Assembly: GCA_019637585.1 (NCBI GenBank)
Contig: JAHBVL010000002.1
Span: forward strand, 434,001-498,000
Length of the DNA stretch: 64,000 nucleotides
DNA from: Thermomicrobiales bacterium
GTDB lineage: Bacteria; Chloroflexota; Chloroflexia; Thermomicrobiales; UBA6265
Reading direction: 5' to 3'
Position 1 is the first letter of the stretch. Every line of letters starts with the position of its first letter. Position numbers and translations under genes: made by a program. Positions 55,824-63,337 of this stretch are shown one piece after another. The notes under the pieces are model-generated. The model did no database searches and was not told the DNA's origin. It was given only the letters and a program-made list of their open reading frames with translations.

Positions 55824-55849
55824 AAGGGGAGGGCCAACTGATCCCTCCC
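55822..55849 (-). terminator. Attenuator-like hairpin in rpoB leader
   Basis: On the minus strand GGGAGGG and CCCTCCC pair around a 9-nt loop and are followed by CTTTTG. It lies about 90 nt into the rpoB transcript and 200 nt before the gene, so it may control readthrough into rpoBC. Confidence 0.65.
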
Positions 55850-55939
55850 GCGACTGTGAAGTTGAGTGGGTGCGTACCGGCACTCCTGATCCCAGGTTAC
55901 AACTCTGGGGTGCGGCCAAAGCGCGCACCGCAAGAGGGT

Positions 55940-55969
55940 ATTCTATACCGGGCGGGGGTGTTCTGTCAA
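55940..55969 (-). promoter_or_regulatory. Promoter of rpoBC
   Basis: On the minus strand consensus TTGACA (55964-55969), an 18-bp C-rich spacer and TAGAAT (55940-55945). Transcription should start near 55933, giving a leader of about 310 nt. Seven ATTTGCC units begin 4 bp upstream of the -35 box. Confidence 0.85.
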
Positions 55970-55973
55970 ATTT

Positions 55974-56022
55974 GGCAAATGGCAAATGGCAAATGGCAAA
56001 TGGCAAATGGCAAATGGCAAAT
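55974..56022 (-). repeat. Seven tandem ATTTGCC heptamers upstream of the rpoB promoter
   Basis: The plus strand reads GGCAAAT seven times without a change (49 bp). The array ends 4 bp from the -35 box of the rpoBC promoter, where an UP element or activator site would lie. Copy number is likely to vary by slippage. Confidence 0.9.
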
Positions 56023-56155
56023 GAACGGTAGGTCATCCTGCCGCCGGTAGCTTCCGTTTCATCTCTCACCGTTTCCCGTCTTCGAACTCTCCTCTCCTTT
56101 TCGCTCTTCCGCCTCGCCGGGCTACAGGTGCCCGAACTACGATCCTCGTCTCCTC

Positions 56156-56203
56156 TTCGCCTTTCCGCCTCTTCGCCTCTTCGCCTCTTCGCCTCACCAG
56201 ACC
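56156..56203 (+). repeat. TTCGCCTC octamer array
   Basis: Six 8-bp units run in tandem: TTCGCCTT, TCCGCCTC, then four exact TTCGCCTC copies. The words resemble the tract upstream of tRNA-Ser(UGA). Confidence 0.85.
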
Positions 56204-56262
56204 ATAAGCGTCGAACTACGACTCTCCGCCTAGCCGTCTAGCCGACTCGCGGTCTCTCCGTC

Positions 56263-56268
56263 TATAAT
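56263..56268 (+). promoter_or_regulatory. -10 box TATAAT for the tRNA-Leu/Val/Phe cluster
   Basis: A consensus TATAAT stands 21 bp before tRNA-Leu. No convincing -35 box is seen at 16-18 bp. It probably serves all three tRNAs. Confidence 0.65.
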
Positions 56269-56289
56269 CTGCTGGCTGTTCGACGACCT

Positions 56290-56374
56290 GCCCAGGTGGC
56301 GGAACTGGCAGACGCGCTAGCTTGAGGGGCTAGTGCCCGATTAGGGCGTGGGGGTTCAAATCCCTTCCTGGGCA
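56290..56374 (+). tRNA. tRNA-Leu (anticodon GAG)
   Basis: The acceptor GCCCAGG pairs with CCTGGGC, CTAGC/GCTAG encloses TTGAGGG, a long variable arm is present, and the T arm is GGGGG-TTCAAAT-CCCTT with two G-T pairs. CCA is not encoded. Confidence 0.92.
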
Positions 56375-56389
56375 CCGAACAGACAGCAC

Positions 56390-56466
56390 GGGCGATTAGC
56401 TCAGCTGGTCAGAGCGCCACGTTTACACCGTGGAAGTCAGAGGTTCGAACCCTCTATCGCCCACCA
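56390..56466 (+). tRNA. tRNA-Val (anticodon UAC)
   Basis: The acceptor GGGCGAT pairs with ATCGCCC, CCACG/CGTGG encloses TTTACAC, the T arm is AGAGG-TTCGAAC-CCTCT, and CCA is encoded. Confidence 0.95.
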
Positions 56467-56490
56467 GCACCGCACCCCGTGCGAACGCTT

Positions 56491-56566
56491 GCCAAGGTAG
56501 CTCAGTTGGTAGAGCTCACGACTGAAAATCGTGCGGTCCGCGGTTCGAGTCCGCGCCTTGGCACCA
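56491..56566 (+). tRNA. tRNA-Phe (anticodon GAA), intact copy at the left edge of an insert
   Basis: The acceptor GCCAAGG pairs with CCTTGGC, CACGA/TCGTG encloses CTGAAAA, the T arm is CGCGG-TTCGAGT-CCGCG, and CCA is encoded. Its 3' part from 56516 is repeated exactly at 57719-57765. Confidence 0.95.
56516..56562 (+). repeat. Left 47-bp direct repeat (att-like, within tRNA-Phe)
   Basis: Bases from just before the anticodon stem to the end of the acceptor stem are identical to 57719-57765. One mismatch and CCAG follow in both copies, extending the match to 52 bp. Confidence 0.95.
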
Positions 56567-56623
56567 GTCCCTCTCAACCGTTCGCTCGCCTGGACATCAT
56601 CACGGGGATATGGGCCTCAGGAT

Positions 56624-57022
56624 CTACCCCGGAAAAGCCTGACCCCGCTCCACATGGAACGGCAGCCTCTTTGACTCACGGCCGTCGACGGTTGCAACGA
56701 TACTGTGCCCCCCGAAACTCTTGAAGGTCACTGACACGTTCACAGCCAACTGCGCCAAGCGCGAAGGGCCGTTCGCAAGCAGGTCGACCTCTGCCTTGAC
56801 TTGCAGCAATTCTTCGTCCAACACATCGTCAATGATCTTCAGCACGACGGAGTGCAGTTGGTCGTCGGCGTCTGGAAGACCCGACCATGCTGCCGCGATG
56901 CCGAACGCATGGGTCATGTCTGCCCGGTTGATGATCACCGCTTCCCAGGCCCCTCCCATCAGATACAAGCGGCCGCGGACGACTTCGACATAGTCGGCCA
57001 GGATGATCCACTCGGTTTGCAT
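56624..57022 (-). CDS. DUF6941-like hypothetical protein
   Basis: The 132-residue protein begins MQTEWIILADYVEVVRGRLY and continues LMGGAWEAVIINRAD, then AFGIAAAWSGLPDADDQLHS and a beta-rich C-terminal half (VNVSVTFKSFGGHSIVATVD). This resembles small DUF6941 proteins common in Chloroflexota and actinobacteria, whose function is unknown. The family name is recalled by pattern. The start has AGGAAAG upstream. It diverges from the BrnT-like gene across a 68-bp gap holding the repeated CACTACAAT. Confidence 0.6.
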   Translation of the reverse strand: MQTEWIILADYVEVVRGRLYLMGGAWEAVIINRADMTHAFGIAAAWSGLPDADDQLHSVVLKIIDDVLDEELLQVKAEVDLLANGPSRLAQLAVNVSVTFKSFGGHSIVATVDGRESKRLPFHVERGQAFPG

Positions 57023-57041
57023 GGCACTTTCCTGCGGAGAT

Positions 57042-57068
57042 CACTACAATTCCACTACAATAAGTAGT
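57042..57068. promoter_or_regulatory. Repeated CACTACAAT and inverted repeat before the BrnT-like gene
   Basis: CACTACAAT occurs at 57042-57050 and 57053-57061, 11 bp apart. The second copy is half of ACTAC-AATAA-GTAGT (57054-57068), which closely resembles the brnTA site at 45889-45903. It is a probable autoregulatory operator. Confidence 0.65.
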
Positions 57069-57090
57069 TCAAGGATGGAGCGCGGAGTCA

Positions 57091-57372
57091 GTGAAGTCAA
57101 GCGTCCAGATCCTGGAGTTTCAGTTTGACGACGTCAACGTCGAAAAGCTTTGGACGCATGGACTTCGGCCGGACGATCTGGTCGCGATGCTGGAGGGACC
57201 CATCGCCATCGCTCGAAATCGCAAGAACCGACGTGCAACACACCTAGTTATCGGTCGGGACGCGCAGGGCCGGTGCATCGCAGCTCCGATCGAGCCAACG
57301 CACAATCCGGCCCATTGGCGTCCGGTCACTGCCTGGTTCTGCAAGCCGCAGGAGGAAGCGAAATGTCCATAA
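57091..57372 (+). CDS. BrnT-like toxin
   Basis: The 93-residue product (GTG start) reads EFQFDDVNVEKLWTHGLRPD, then GPIAIARNRKNRRATHLVIG, RDAQGRCIAAPIEP and WRPVTAWFCKPQEE. The layout, with an N-terminal strand and WxHG-like helix, a central R-R...IG(R)D stretch and a final RPVTAW, matches BrnT/DUF4258-type RelE-fold toxins but is diverged from the brnT at 45608. The next gene overlaps it by 10 bp. The assignment rests on pattern, gene order and the operator. Confidence 0.62.
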   Translation: MKSSVQILEFQFDDVNVEKLWTHGLRPDDLVAMLEGPIAIARNRKNRRATHLVIGRDAQGRCIAAPIEPTHNPAHWRPVTAWFCKPQEEAKCP

Positions 57373-57713
57373 CAAGCAAGAACAATGCTCGACAAGATGA
57401 AATGACGTTGGAGGAACTGCAAGATCCCGACACGTGGGAGGATGCATTTGAGATTCAGCCCCCTGTGAAATCGCCACGGGGCATTGTCTCGGTGGGATTC
57501 TCGCGAGATGAACTGAGCCTCGTCACGGATGCGGCCGACAACCAGAACATGAAGCTCTCCGCGTTCATTCGCGCGGCCGCGCTCGAGAAATCGCGCGATG
57601 TGTCGGAGAATGCGGAATGCACGACGTCTCTCTCGGCTACCCCCGGTACGGTCGCGGACCTCCGACTCAATCGCACCCGCAGCTCGGCGGCCAAGACCGC
57701 CGTTGGCCAGTAG
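57363..57713 (+). CDS. Putative antitoxin partner of the BrnT-like toxin
   Basis: The 116-residue protein starts inside the toxin gene (10-bp overlap). It has an acidic N-terminal part (EMTLEELQDPDTWEDAFEIQ), then a ribbon-helix-helix-like unit: GIVSVGFSRDELSLVTDAAD followed by QNMKLSAFIRAAALEKS. The polar tail (about 30 residues, low complexity) ends 5 bp before the att-like repeat, so its end may derive from the element junction. The antitoxin role is inferred from position and the CopG-like segment. Confidence 0.6.
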   Translation: MSITSKNNARQDEMTLEELQDPDTWEDAFEIQPPVKSPRGIVSVGFSRDELSLVTDAADNQNMKLSAFIRAAALEKSRDVSENAECTTSLSATPGTVADLRLNRTRSSAAKTAVGQ

Positions 57714-57718
57714 TACGA

Positions 57719-57765
57719 TCACGACTGAAAATCGTGCGGTCCGCGGTTCGAGTCCGCGCCTTGGC
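57719..57765 (+). pseudogene. Partial tRNA-Phe (3' part), right 47-bp direct repeat
   Basis: This copy contains the anticodon arm, variable loop, T arm and 3' acceptor strand but no D arm or 5' acceptor strand, so it cannot be a working tRNA. The discriminator base after it is G instead of A. It is the probable displaced 3' end of the original tRNA gene. Confidence 0.93.
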
Positions 57766-57883
57766 GCCAGCCCGGACTATGAAATCAAAAGCTCGAACGT
57801 CGGACTCCGCCCTCCTGCACCTGTCCGCTTCCACGGCGGCGAGATGCAGGGGACGGAGCCCGGAATCGACGATCGATGTGCGG

Positions 57884-58903
57884 CTAGTTCAGATTGAGCA
57901 CAACTCGACCCGCGATCTTGCCGTGTTCCAGTCGCTCGAAGACGTCGTTGATCGCTTCCAGCGGTTGTTCTTCGATGACGCTGCGGATCTGACCGGCGGC
58001 AGCGAAGTCGAGCGCCTCCTTCAGATCGGCACGCGTCCCCACGATCGATCCACGGATGGTCAGCCGCTTCAACACGACGTCGAAAATCGGTGTCTCGAAC
58101 GATCCGGGAGGCAAACCCACCAGCGCGCAGGTGCCACCCCGCCGCAACATGCCAATCGCCTGCTTGAACGCCACCGGAGAAACGGCCGTGACCAGCGCTC
58201 CGTGCACGCCACCGATCAGCTTGTCGATTTCGGCGGCCGGATCGACATTCATCGGGTTGATCGTGATCTCTGCTCCCAGATCCCGCGCTTCATCGAGCTT
58301 CTGCGGATTGATGTCGACCGCCGCAACGTGCATGCCCATCGCTTTCGCGTACTGGACTGCCGCCTGACCGAGGCCACCGACTCCGCTGATGGCCACCCAC
58401 TCGCCCGGGCGCACCTCTGTTTCCTTCAATCCTTTGTAGGTCGTCACACCGGCGCAGAGAATCGGCGCGGCTTGCACGAAGCCAATACCGGCCGGGAGGG
58501 GTGTCGCAAACGCCGCCGGAGCGAGCACATACTCAGCGTAGCCGCCGTCGACGGAGTAGCCCGTGTTCTGCTGCTTGGGGCAGAGCGTCTCCCAACCTGT
58601 CAGGCAGTACTCGCAGACGCCACAGGCGCTATGAAGCCACGGCACGCCGACATGGTCTCCCTCTTTGAGGATCGTCACGCCTGACCCGACCGCCGCGACC
58701 ACTCCAGCCCCTTCGTGCCCCGGAATGAACGGCAATTTCGGCTTGACTGGCCAGTCGCCATTCGCGGCGTGGAGATCGGTGTGGCACACACCAGACGCCA
58801 TCACCTTGACCAAAACCTGCCCAGCGCCCGGCTCGGGCACCGGAACGGTGTCGAGCGCCAAGGGCTTCCCAAATTCATGAACCACTGCAGCGCGCATTTC
58901 CAT
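57884..58903 (-). CDS. Zinc-dependent alcohol dehydrogenase (AdhP-like)
   Basis: The 339-residue MDR-family dehydrogenase oxidises alcohols or reduces aldehydes with NAD(P). Catalytic zinc ligands are Cys in [14 protein letters not shown] and His in GHEGAGVV; the structural zinc site is [15 protein letters not shown]. The Rossmann motif is [17 protein letters not shown], followed by AAVDI with an Asp favouring NAD. ATG 58903 follows AAGGTGG; the longer frame to 59116 runs into the rhodanese gene. It stands alone just outside the right end of the tRNA-Phe element. Confidence 0.92.
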   Translation of the reverse strand: MEMRAAVVHEFGKPLALDTVPVPEPGAGQVLVKVMASGVCHTDLHAANGDWPVKPKLPFIPGHEGAGVVAAVGSGVTILKEGDHVGVPWLHSACGVCEYCLTGWETLCPKQQNTGYSVDGGYAEYVLAPAAFATPLPAGIGFVQAAPILCAGVTTYKGLKETEVRPGEWVAISGVGGLGQAAVQYAKAMGMHVAAVDINPQKLDEARDLGAEITINPMNVDPAAEIDKLIGGVHGALVTAVSPVAFKQAIGMLRRGGTCALVGLPPGSFETPIFDVVLKRLTIRGSIVGTRADLKEALDFAAAGQIRSVIEEQPLEAINDVFERLEHGKIAGRVVLNLN

Positions 58904-59054
58904 GGTGTCCCACCTTTCACGCGTTCTGCCTGCTCGCGGCGAGCGCCGCGCTCCTGCTATCAGGATCGAACAGACCGCATGCCAGGGAAGTCCAACCACA
59001 TTGGGGGATGCGACAGCAATGCAACAGTTGCGCTCGTACGTGGATTGGCGATGG

Positions 59055-59954
59055 TCAACTCGCCTTAGATTCGACTGGAAGCTCAGGGCGTTCGGCCCAT
59101 TCGTTCCAGGATCCATCGTAGTTGGCGTAGTTCGTATACCCGATGCGATCGAGGGCGAAGAGGACCGCGGTGGCGGTCACACCTCCATTGCAGTAGGCGA
59201 TGACTCTGTCGCCCGTCGCCAGTCCGTTGCCGGCGAGGATATCTTTCAGTTCCCCGGCGCTTCGCCAGAGACCGTTTTCATCGAGGAACTGCCCAACCGG
59301 CGCGTTCACCGCACTGGCGATGTGACCACGTCGTGATCCGCGGTATGTCTCGCCGCTGAAGACTTTGGCGTCCCTGGCGTCGACGATCGTCGTTCCCTGC
59401 TGGCCAACGGCCGCCAGGACATCGTCGACCGATGCGATGATCTCCGGTCGAGCATTCGGTGTGAACGTTGCTTCTCCGACGGCTGGCGGTTCCGTCGAGA
59501 GCGACCGTCCTTCGCCGATCCATGCCTTGTATCCCCCGTCGAGAATAGCCGCGTTGTCATGCCCGTAGTACTTCAATGCCCACCATAGGCGGGTGGCGAA
59601 GTGTCCGCCGGCGTGATCGGCGATGACGACTGCGGTCCCGTCGCCAATGCCCGTCGCTTCCATCGCGGCGGCGAACCGCTCCGGAGGAGCGATCTGGGCG
59701 GGAACGGGATCGTCGGGATCGATGATGTCCTGCGTCCAGTCGACGAACACCGAACCGGGAATATGCCCAGCCGCATACTCGTCGGGAGCGCCAGTGTAGG
59801 TGGCCACCTGGTGACCATCCTCGTCGGGCTGCGTCGAGTTCACATAGCCCCGGATATCGACCACGACCAGACCTGGCTTGCCGAGGTTGCCGGCGAGCCA
59901 GGTGGTTGAGACCAGCGTTCCCGGGAGATCGAAGCGGTTGTTCATGCGTCGCAT
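59055..59954 (-). CDS. Two-domain rhodanese (thiosulfate/3-mercaptopyruvate sulfurtransferase)
   Basis: The 299-residue protein has two rhodanese domains. The N-terminal one ([31 protein letters not shown]) lacks the active Cys, having [17 protein letters not shown] there. The C-terminal one has the active-site loop [20 protein letters not shown] with catalytic Cys. It moves sulfane sulfur to cyanide or thiols. The loop CNGGVTA is closer to thiosulfate sulfurtransferases than to CGSGVTA mercaptopyruvate enzymes. The start may also be the ATG at 59945. Confidence 0.9.
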   Translation of the reverse strand: MRRMNNRFDLPGTLVSTTWLAGNLGKPGLVVVDIRGYVNSTQPDEDGHQVATYTGAPDEYAAGHIPGSVFVDWTQDIIDPDDPVPAQIAPPERFAAAMEATGIGDGTAVVIADHAGGHFATRLWWALKYYGHDNAAILDGGYKAWIGEGRSLSTEPPAVGEATFTPNARPEIIASVDDVLAAVGQQGTTIVDARDAKVFSGETYRGSRRGHIASAVNAPVGQFLDENGLWRSAGELKDILAGNGLATGDRVIAYCNGGVTATAVLFALDRIGYTNYANYDGSWNEWAERPELPVESKAS

Positions 59955-60112
59955 TCCATTTCGTATTCTGGTGACCAGTTTTCGCCGACGAGCTCAGGGT
60001 GCCGGTTCGTGCGGACCGGCTGATACACACTACCATTTGCGATCTGAACACTGCCGGCATGCGCCGGCGCCCGCAAGGCGGGATGTCACGACCACACCGC
60101 ATGGAGTCTGCC

Positions 60113-63100
60113 GTGCCTCTTACCTATCAGCAACGGAGTCTCGAACGTCTGCAACGCCGCATCGAAGAACTCCGCTCCTGGCGCAATGCGCGAGAAGTGA
60201 CCATCCCGGACTGGCTGCTCATCGGCGACGATGGCCACAGCCACATCGTGCAGCTCGGCGATCGGTGGCCGGTCATCGCTGAACCGGTCCACCTGACTGC
60301 GACGGCCCCCGTTCCCGAAGGATGGGAGGGGCAGGAAGTCGAGCTCGAGCTGGCGCTGGGCGGTGAAGGACTCGTGAAGCTCTCGACTGGCTATCAGTCC
60401 GGGCTCAACCCCTTCCATCACCGCTTCCCGGTCTGGTCCTCGGCCACCGCCGGCGATCTCCTGACCATCGATGCCGAAGTCATGCCCAAGGGATTGATGG
60501 GAAGTCACATCAATCGCCCCACCATCGACCGGGCCATGCTCGTCGTCCCCCATCGCGAAATCCGGGCGTTCGAGCGCGACCTGACCATGCTCCGGGAAGC
60601 CGTGATCCAGCTCAGCGATCACGACGTGGCGCCGCTCCTGCTCGACGCCGCCGCGGACGCCATTTCCGAGTTGACCGACGGTTGGCCATCGGCCAGCGAA
60701 GTTCTGGTCAGCCGCTATGTTCTCGGCTACGAAGACGGGATCGGCGGCGACATTTCCTTCGAGGAAGACGACGACTGGATTCCGGAAGCGTCGGACATCA
60801 GACGTCCCAAACGACGCACATGGAGCTATCCGCAAACCGCTCCCCTCACGCCCATGCCTTCCGAAGGCGTGGCGGCCGTGGTGCGGGCTCGGGAATCGCT
60901 GCAGGCATCGCTGAAAGCGATCAGCCAGACCTATCCAGCCGTGGGAAGTCTCTGCCTGACCGGCCATGCCCATATCGATCTGGCCTGGCTCTGGCCACTG
61001 GCCGAAACACGCCGCAAGACGCGCCGGACATTCTCGTCAGTTCTCGATCTGATGGAACGTTATGACGACTTCACCTTCAATCAGTCGTCGGCGCAGGTCT
61101 ACGAGTGGATCGCGGACGACGATCCCGCCGTGTTCGAGCGGATTCGCCAGCGCATCGCCGAGGGCCGCTGGGAACCGATCGGCGGCATGTGGGTGGAGTC
61201 GGACGCCAACATCCCCAGCGGCGAATCGTTCGCCCGGCAGCTGGCGTATGGTCAGCGCTACTTCGAGGAAACGTTCGGGATTCGCAACAAGACGGTCTGG
61301 CTCCCCGATGTCTTCGGCTATTCGGGCGGGCTGCCGCAAATCATGCGCGGCGCCGGCATCACCGGATTCTTCACCACCAAGCTCAACTGGAGCGAGAACA
61401 ATCAGTTCCCGTACGACCTCTTCACCTGGGAGGGGATCGACGGCAGCACCATCACCGTCCATACCTTTTTCAATCCCGGTCATGGGTACAACGGCAACAT
61501 CGCCCCGCTCGACACCCTCGGCACCTGGAAGAACTTTCGGGGCAAAACGCTGCATGGCGAGAGTCTGCTCTCCTTCGGCTGGGGAGACGGCGCCGGCGGC
61601 CCATCGGAGAAAATGCTGGAGAACTATCTCCGCCTCCGCGATTTCCCCGTTCTGCCGAGGCTGCATATGGGACGCATCGAGGAGTACTTCGCCTCTCTGC
61701 CGGAAACAGGCTTGCCACGCTTCACCGGCGAGCTCTATCTGGAACTGCATCGCGGCACATTGACCTCGCAAGCCCGCACCAAACAGCTCAACCGCCATTC
61801 CGAACATCGTCTCCTCGAAGCCGAAGCGTTCGGCGCCATCGCCTCGATGCACGGCTTCGACTATGCCGGACTGGCTATCGAACGTGCCTGGAAGGACCTG
61901 CTGCTCAACCAGTTCCACGACATCCTCCCCGGGTCGTCGATCAACGAGGTCTACCAGGACACCCATCGAATGCTCGACGCGGTCGTCGAAACCGCGACTG
62001 CCGAGCGAAACAGAGCCCTGGAGTCGCTTCCTGGCGAAGCGGGCGCGGGCTGGGTGGTGGCCAATCCATCGATCAATGCGCGGCCTTTCGTCACCCTGTT
62101 GCCAGACGCACCCGCGGACGCGACGCTCGTCGACGCGTCAGGGAGCGCGCTGATCAGCCAGCCGGCCGAGGGTGGCGTCCTGGTGGCGTCCACTTCCGAG
62201 GTTGCGCCCGGACTCGGTTGGAAAACGGTGCGATCGGGCAGCGGAGCCACCTCGGGCAACGAATTCCCAGCGGTCACCGCCAGAACGCTTCGTTCCGGCC
62301 TGATCGCACTGGAAAACGAGCACCTACGCGTCGATATCGGCAAAGACGGCACGATCGAACAGATCGCTGACAAGCAAGCCGAACGGGATGTTCTGTCGGC
62401 GCCCGGCAATCAGCTCTGGCTCTACATTGATCGCCCCTACACCTACGACGCCTGGGATATCGACGAAACCTACGAGCGGGACGGGTGGCAACTGACCGAT
62501 GCCGAATCCGTCGAGGTCATCGAGTCGGGACCGATTCGGGCGTCGGTGCGAGTCGTCCGCAAATACGAAGGGTCGACGATCGAGCAGGTCTATTCGCTCT
62601 GGAGCGGATCGCGGCGGATCGACATCGAAACCAGTATTGACTGGCGCCAACGACAGCTCCTGCTCAAAGCCCGCATGCCGCTGGCCATCCGCACCCATGA
62701 AGCGACCTACGAAACGATGTATGGAGCGATACGGCGTCCGACGCACCGCAATACGTCATGGGATGCGGCCAAGTTCGAAGTCGCGGGTCACCGCTTCGCC
62801 GATATGTCTGAGCCGGGCTATGGTGTTGCACTGCTCAACGACGCCAAGTATGGCTACGAAGCGAATGGCAACGTGCTGTCGCTGACCCTGTTGCGCAGTC
62901 CGCTCTTCCCCGATCCGATGGCCGACGAAGGGCATCACCACTTCACCTACAGCCTCTATCCGCATATTGGCGACTGGACTGAGGCAGGTGTCTCCGAGGA
63001 AGCGTTCCGGCTGAACAGCCCGCTCGTCGCCAGACCGGCGGACGCATTGCCTGCCGACCAGCATTTCGTCGAGGTTTCCGGATTGCCGGTTGGTCTGGGA

Positions 63101-63337
63101 GCCCTGAAACCGGCGTTCGACGGGGATGGTCTCGTCCTGCGTATCTACGAACCGAATGGCGCACGGGGCCGCGCCCGCCTGACCTTCACCAGCGTGGTCA
63201 GCAATGTCGGTATCGTCAATCTGCTGGAAGAACCGGATACGCGGAAGGACTCGGTTGCCCAGATCAATCCGGTGACGCTCGATGTCGATCTGCAGCCATT
63301 CGAGATCGTCACCCTGCGGCTCGGCTTCGGCTCATGA
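60113..63337 (+). CDS. Glycoside hydrolase family 38 alpha-mannosidase
   Basis: The roughly 1074-residue enzyme has the GH38 catalytic domain: zinc ligands in GHAHIDLAWLWP (H285/H287/D289), the nucleophile Asp near 399 in WLPDVFGYSGGLPQI, and further zinc-site His in NQFHDILPGSS. The middle and C-terminal beta domains are complete (RIDIETSIDWRQRQLLLKA, HHFTYSLYPHIGDW). It cleaves alpha-mannosides, probably in the cytoplasm as no signal peptide is seen. The frame is open to 59999; GTG 60113 with GGAG 6 bp upstream gives MPLTYQQRSLERLQ, typical of family N-termini, while ATG 60083 and 60101 are alternatives. Confidence 0.93.
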   Translation: MPLTYQQRSLERLQRRIEELRSWRNAREVTIPDWLLIGDDGHSHIVQLGDRWPVIAEPVHLTATAPVPEGWEGQEVELELALGGEGLVKLSTGYQSGLNPFHHRFPVWSSATAGDLLTIDAEVMPKGLMGSHINRPTIDRAMLVVPHREIRAFERDLTMLREAVIQLSDHDVAPLLLDAAADAISELTDGWPSASEVLVSRYVLGYEDGIGGDISFEEDDDWIPEASDIRRPKRRTWSYPQTAPLTPMPSEGVAAVVRARESLQASLKAISQTYPAVGSLCLTGHAHIDLAWLWPLAETRRKTRRTFSSVLDLMERYDDFTFNQSSAQVYEWIADDDPAVFERIRQRIAEGRWEPIGGMWVESDANIPSGESFARQLAYGQRYFEETFGIRNKTVWLPDVFGYSGGLPQIMRGAGITGFFTTKLNWSENNQFPYDLFTWEGIDGSTITVHTFFNPGHGYNGNIAPLDTLGTWKNFRGKTLHGESLLSFGWGDGAGGPSEKMLENYLRLRDFPVLPRLHMGRIEEYFASLPETGLPRFTGELYLELHRGTLTSQARTKQLNRHSEHRLLEAEAFGAIASMHGFDYAGLAIERAWKDLLLNQFHDILPGSSINEVYQDTHRMLDAVVETATAERNRALESLPGEAGAGWVVANPSINARPFVTLLPDAPADATLVDASGSALISQPAEGGVLVASTSEVAPGLGWKTVRSGSGATSGNEFPAVTARTLRSGLIALENEHLRVDIGKDGTIEQIADKQAERDVLSAPGNQLWLYIDRPYTYDAWDIDETYERDGWQLTDAESVEVIESGPIRASVRVVRKYEGSTIEQVYSLWSGSRRIDIETSIDWRQRQLLLKARMPLAIRTHEATYETMYGAIRRPTHRNTSWDAAKFEVAGHRFADMSEPGYGVALLNDAKYGYEANGNVLSLTLLRSPLFPDPMADEGHHHFTYSLYPHIGDWTEAGVSEEAFRLNSPLVARPADALPADQHFVEVSGLPVGLGALKPAFDGDGLVLRIYEPNGARGRARLTFTSVVSNVGIVNLLEEPDTRKDSVAQINPVTLDVDLQPFEIVTLRLGFGS

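Larger units (their letters stand above)
56023..56289. other. Non-coding pyrimidine-rich region before tRNA-Leu
   Basis: No gene is seen. The plus strand is dominated by C/T words, with a GAACTACGA(T/C) word twice (near 56134 and 56211) and an octamer array at 56156-56203. The region separates the rpoBC promoter from the tRNA cluster. Confidence 0.7.
56516..57765. mobile_element. Minimal tRNA-Phe-bounded genetic element carrying a toxin-antitoxin pair
   Basis: Two copies of the tRNA-Phe 3' part lie 1203 bp apart and enclose a DUF6941-like gene and a divergent BrnT-like toxin/antitoxin pair. Duplication of a tRNA 3' end with the complete tRNA on one side is the classic result of integration by a tyrosine recombinase. 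No integrase, origin or other phage gene is present, so it is either a deletion remnant or a satellite mobilised from elsewhere. The antitoxin stops 5 bp before the right repeat. Confidence 0.75.

Noticed and set aside
55974-56022. CRISPR array
   Set aside because: Units are 7 bp with no spacers between them; it is a simple tandem repeat. No cas genes were seen in the window.
57617-58684. 355-codon plus-strand ORF running over the partial tRNA-Phe
   Set aside because: It crosses the tRNA remnant and is antisense to the alcohol dehydrogenase; the dehydrogenase has complete zinc and Rossmann motifs.
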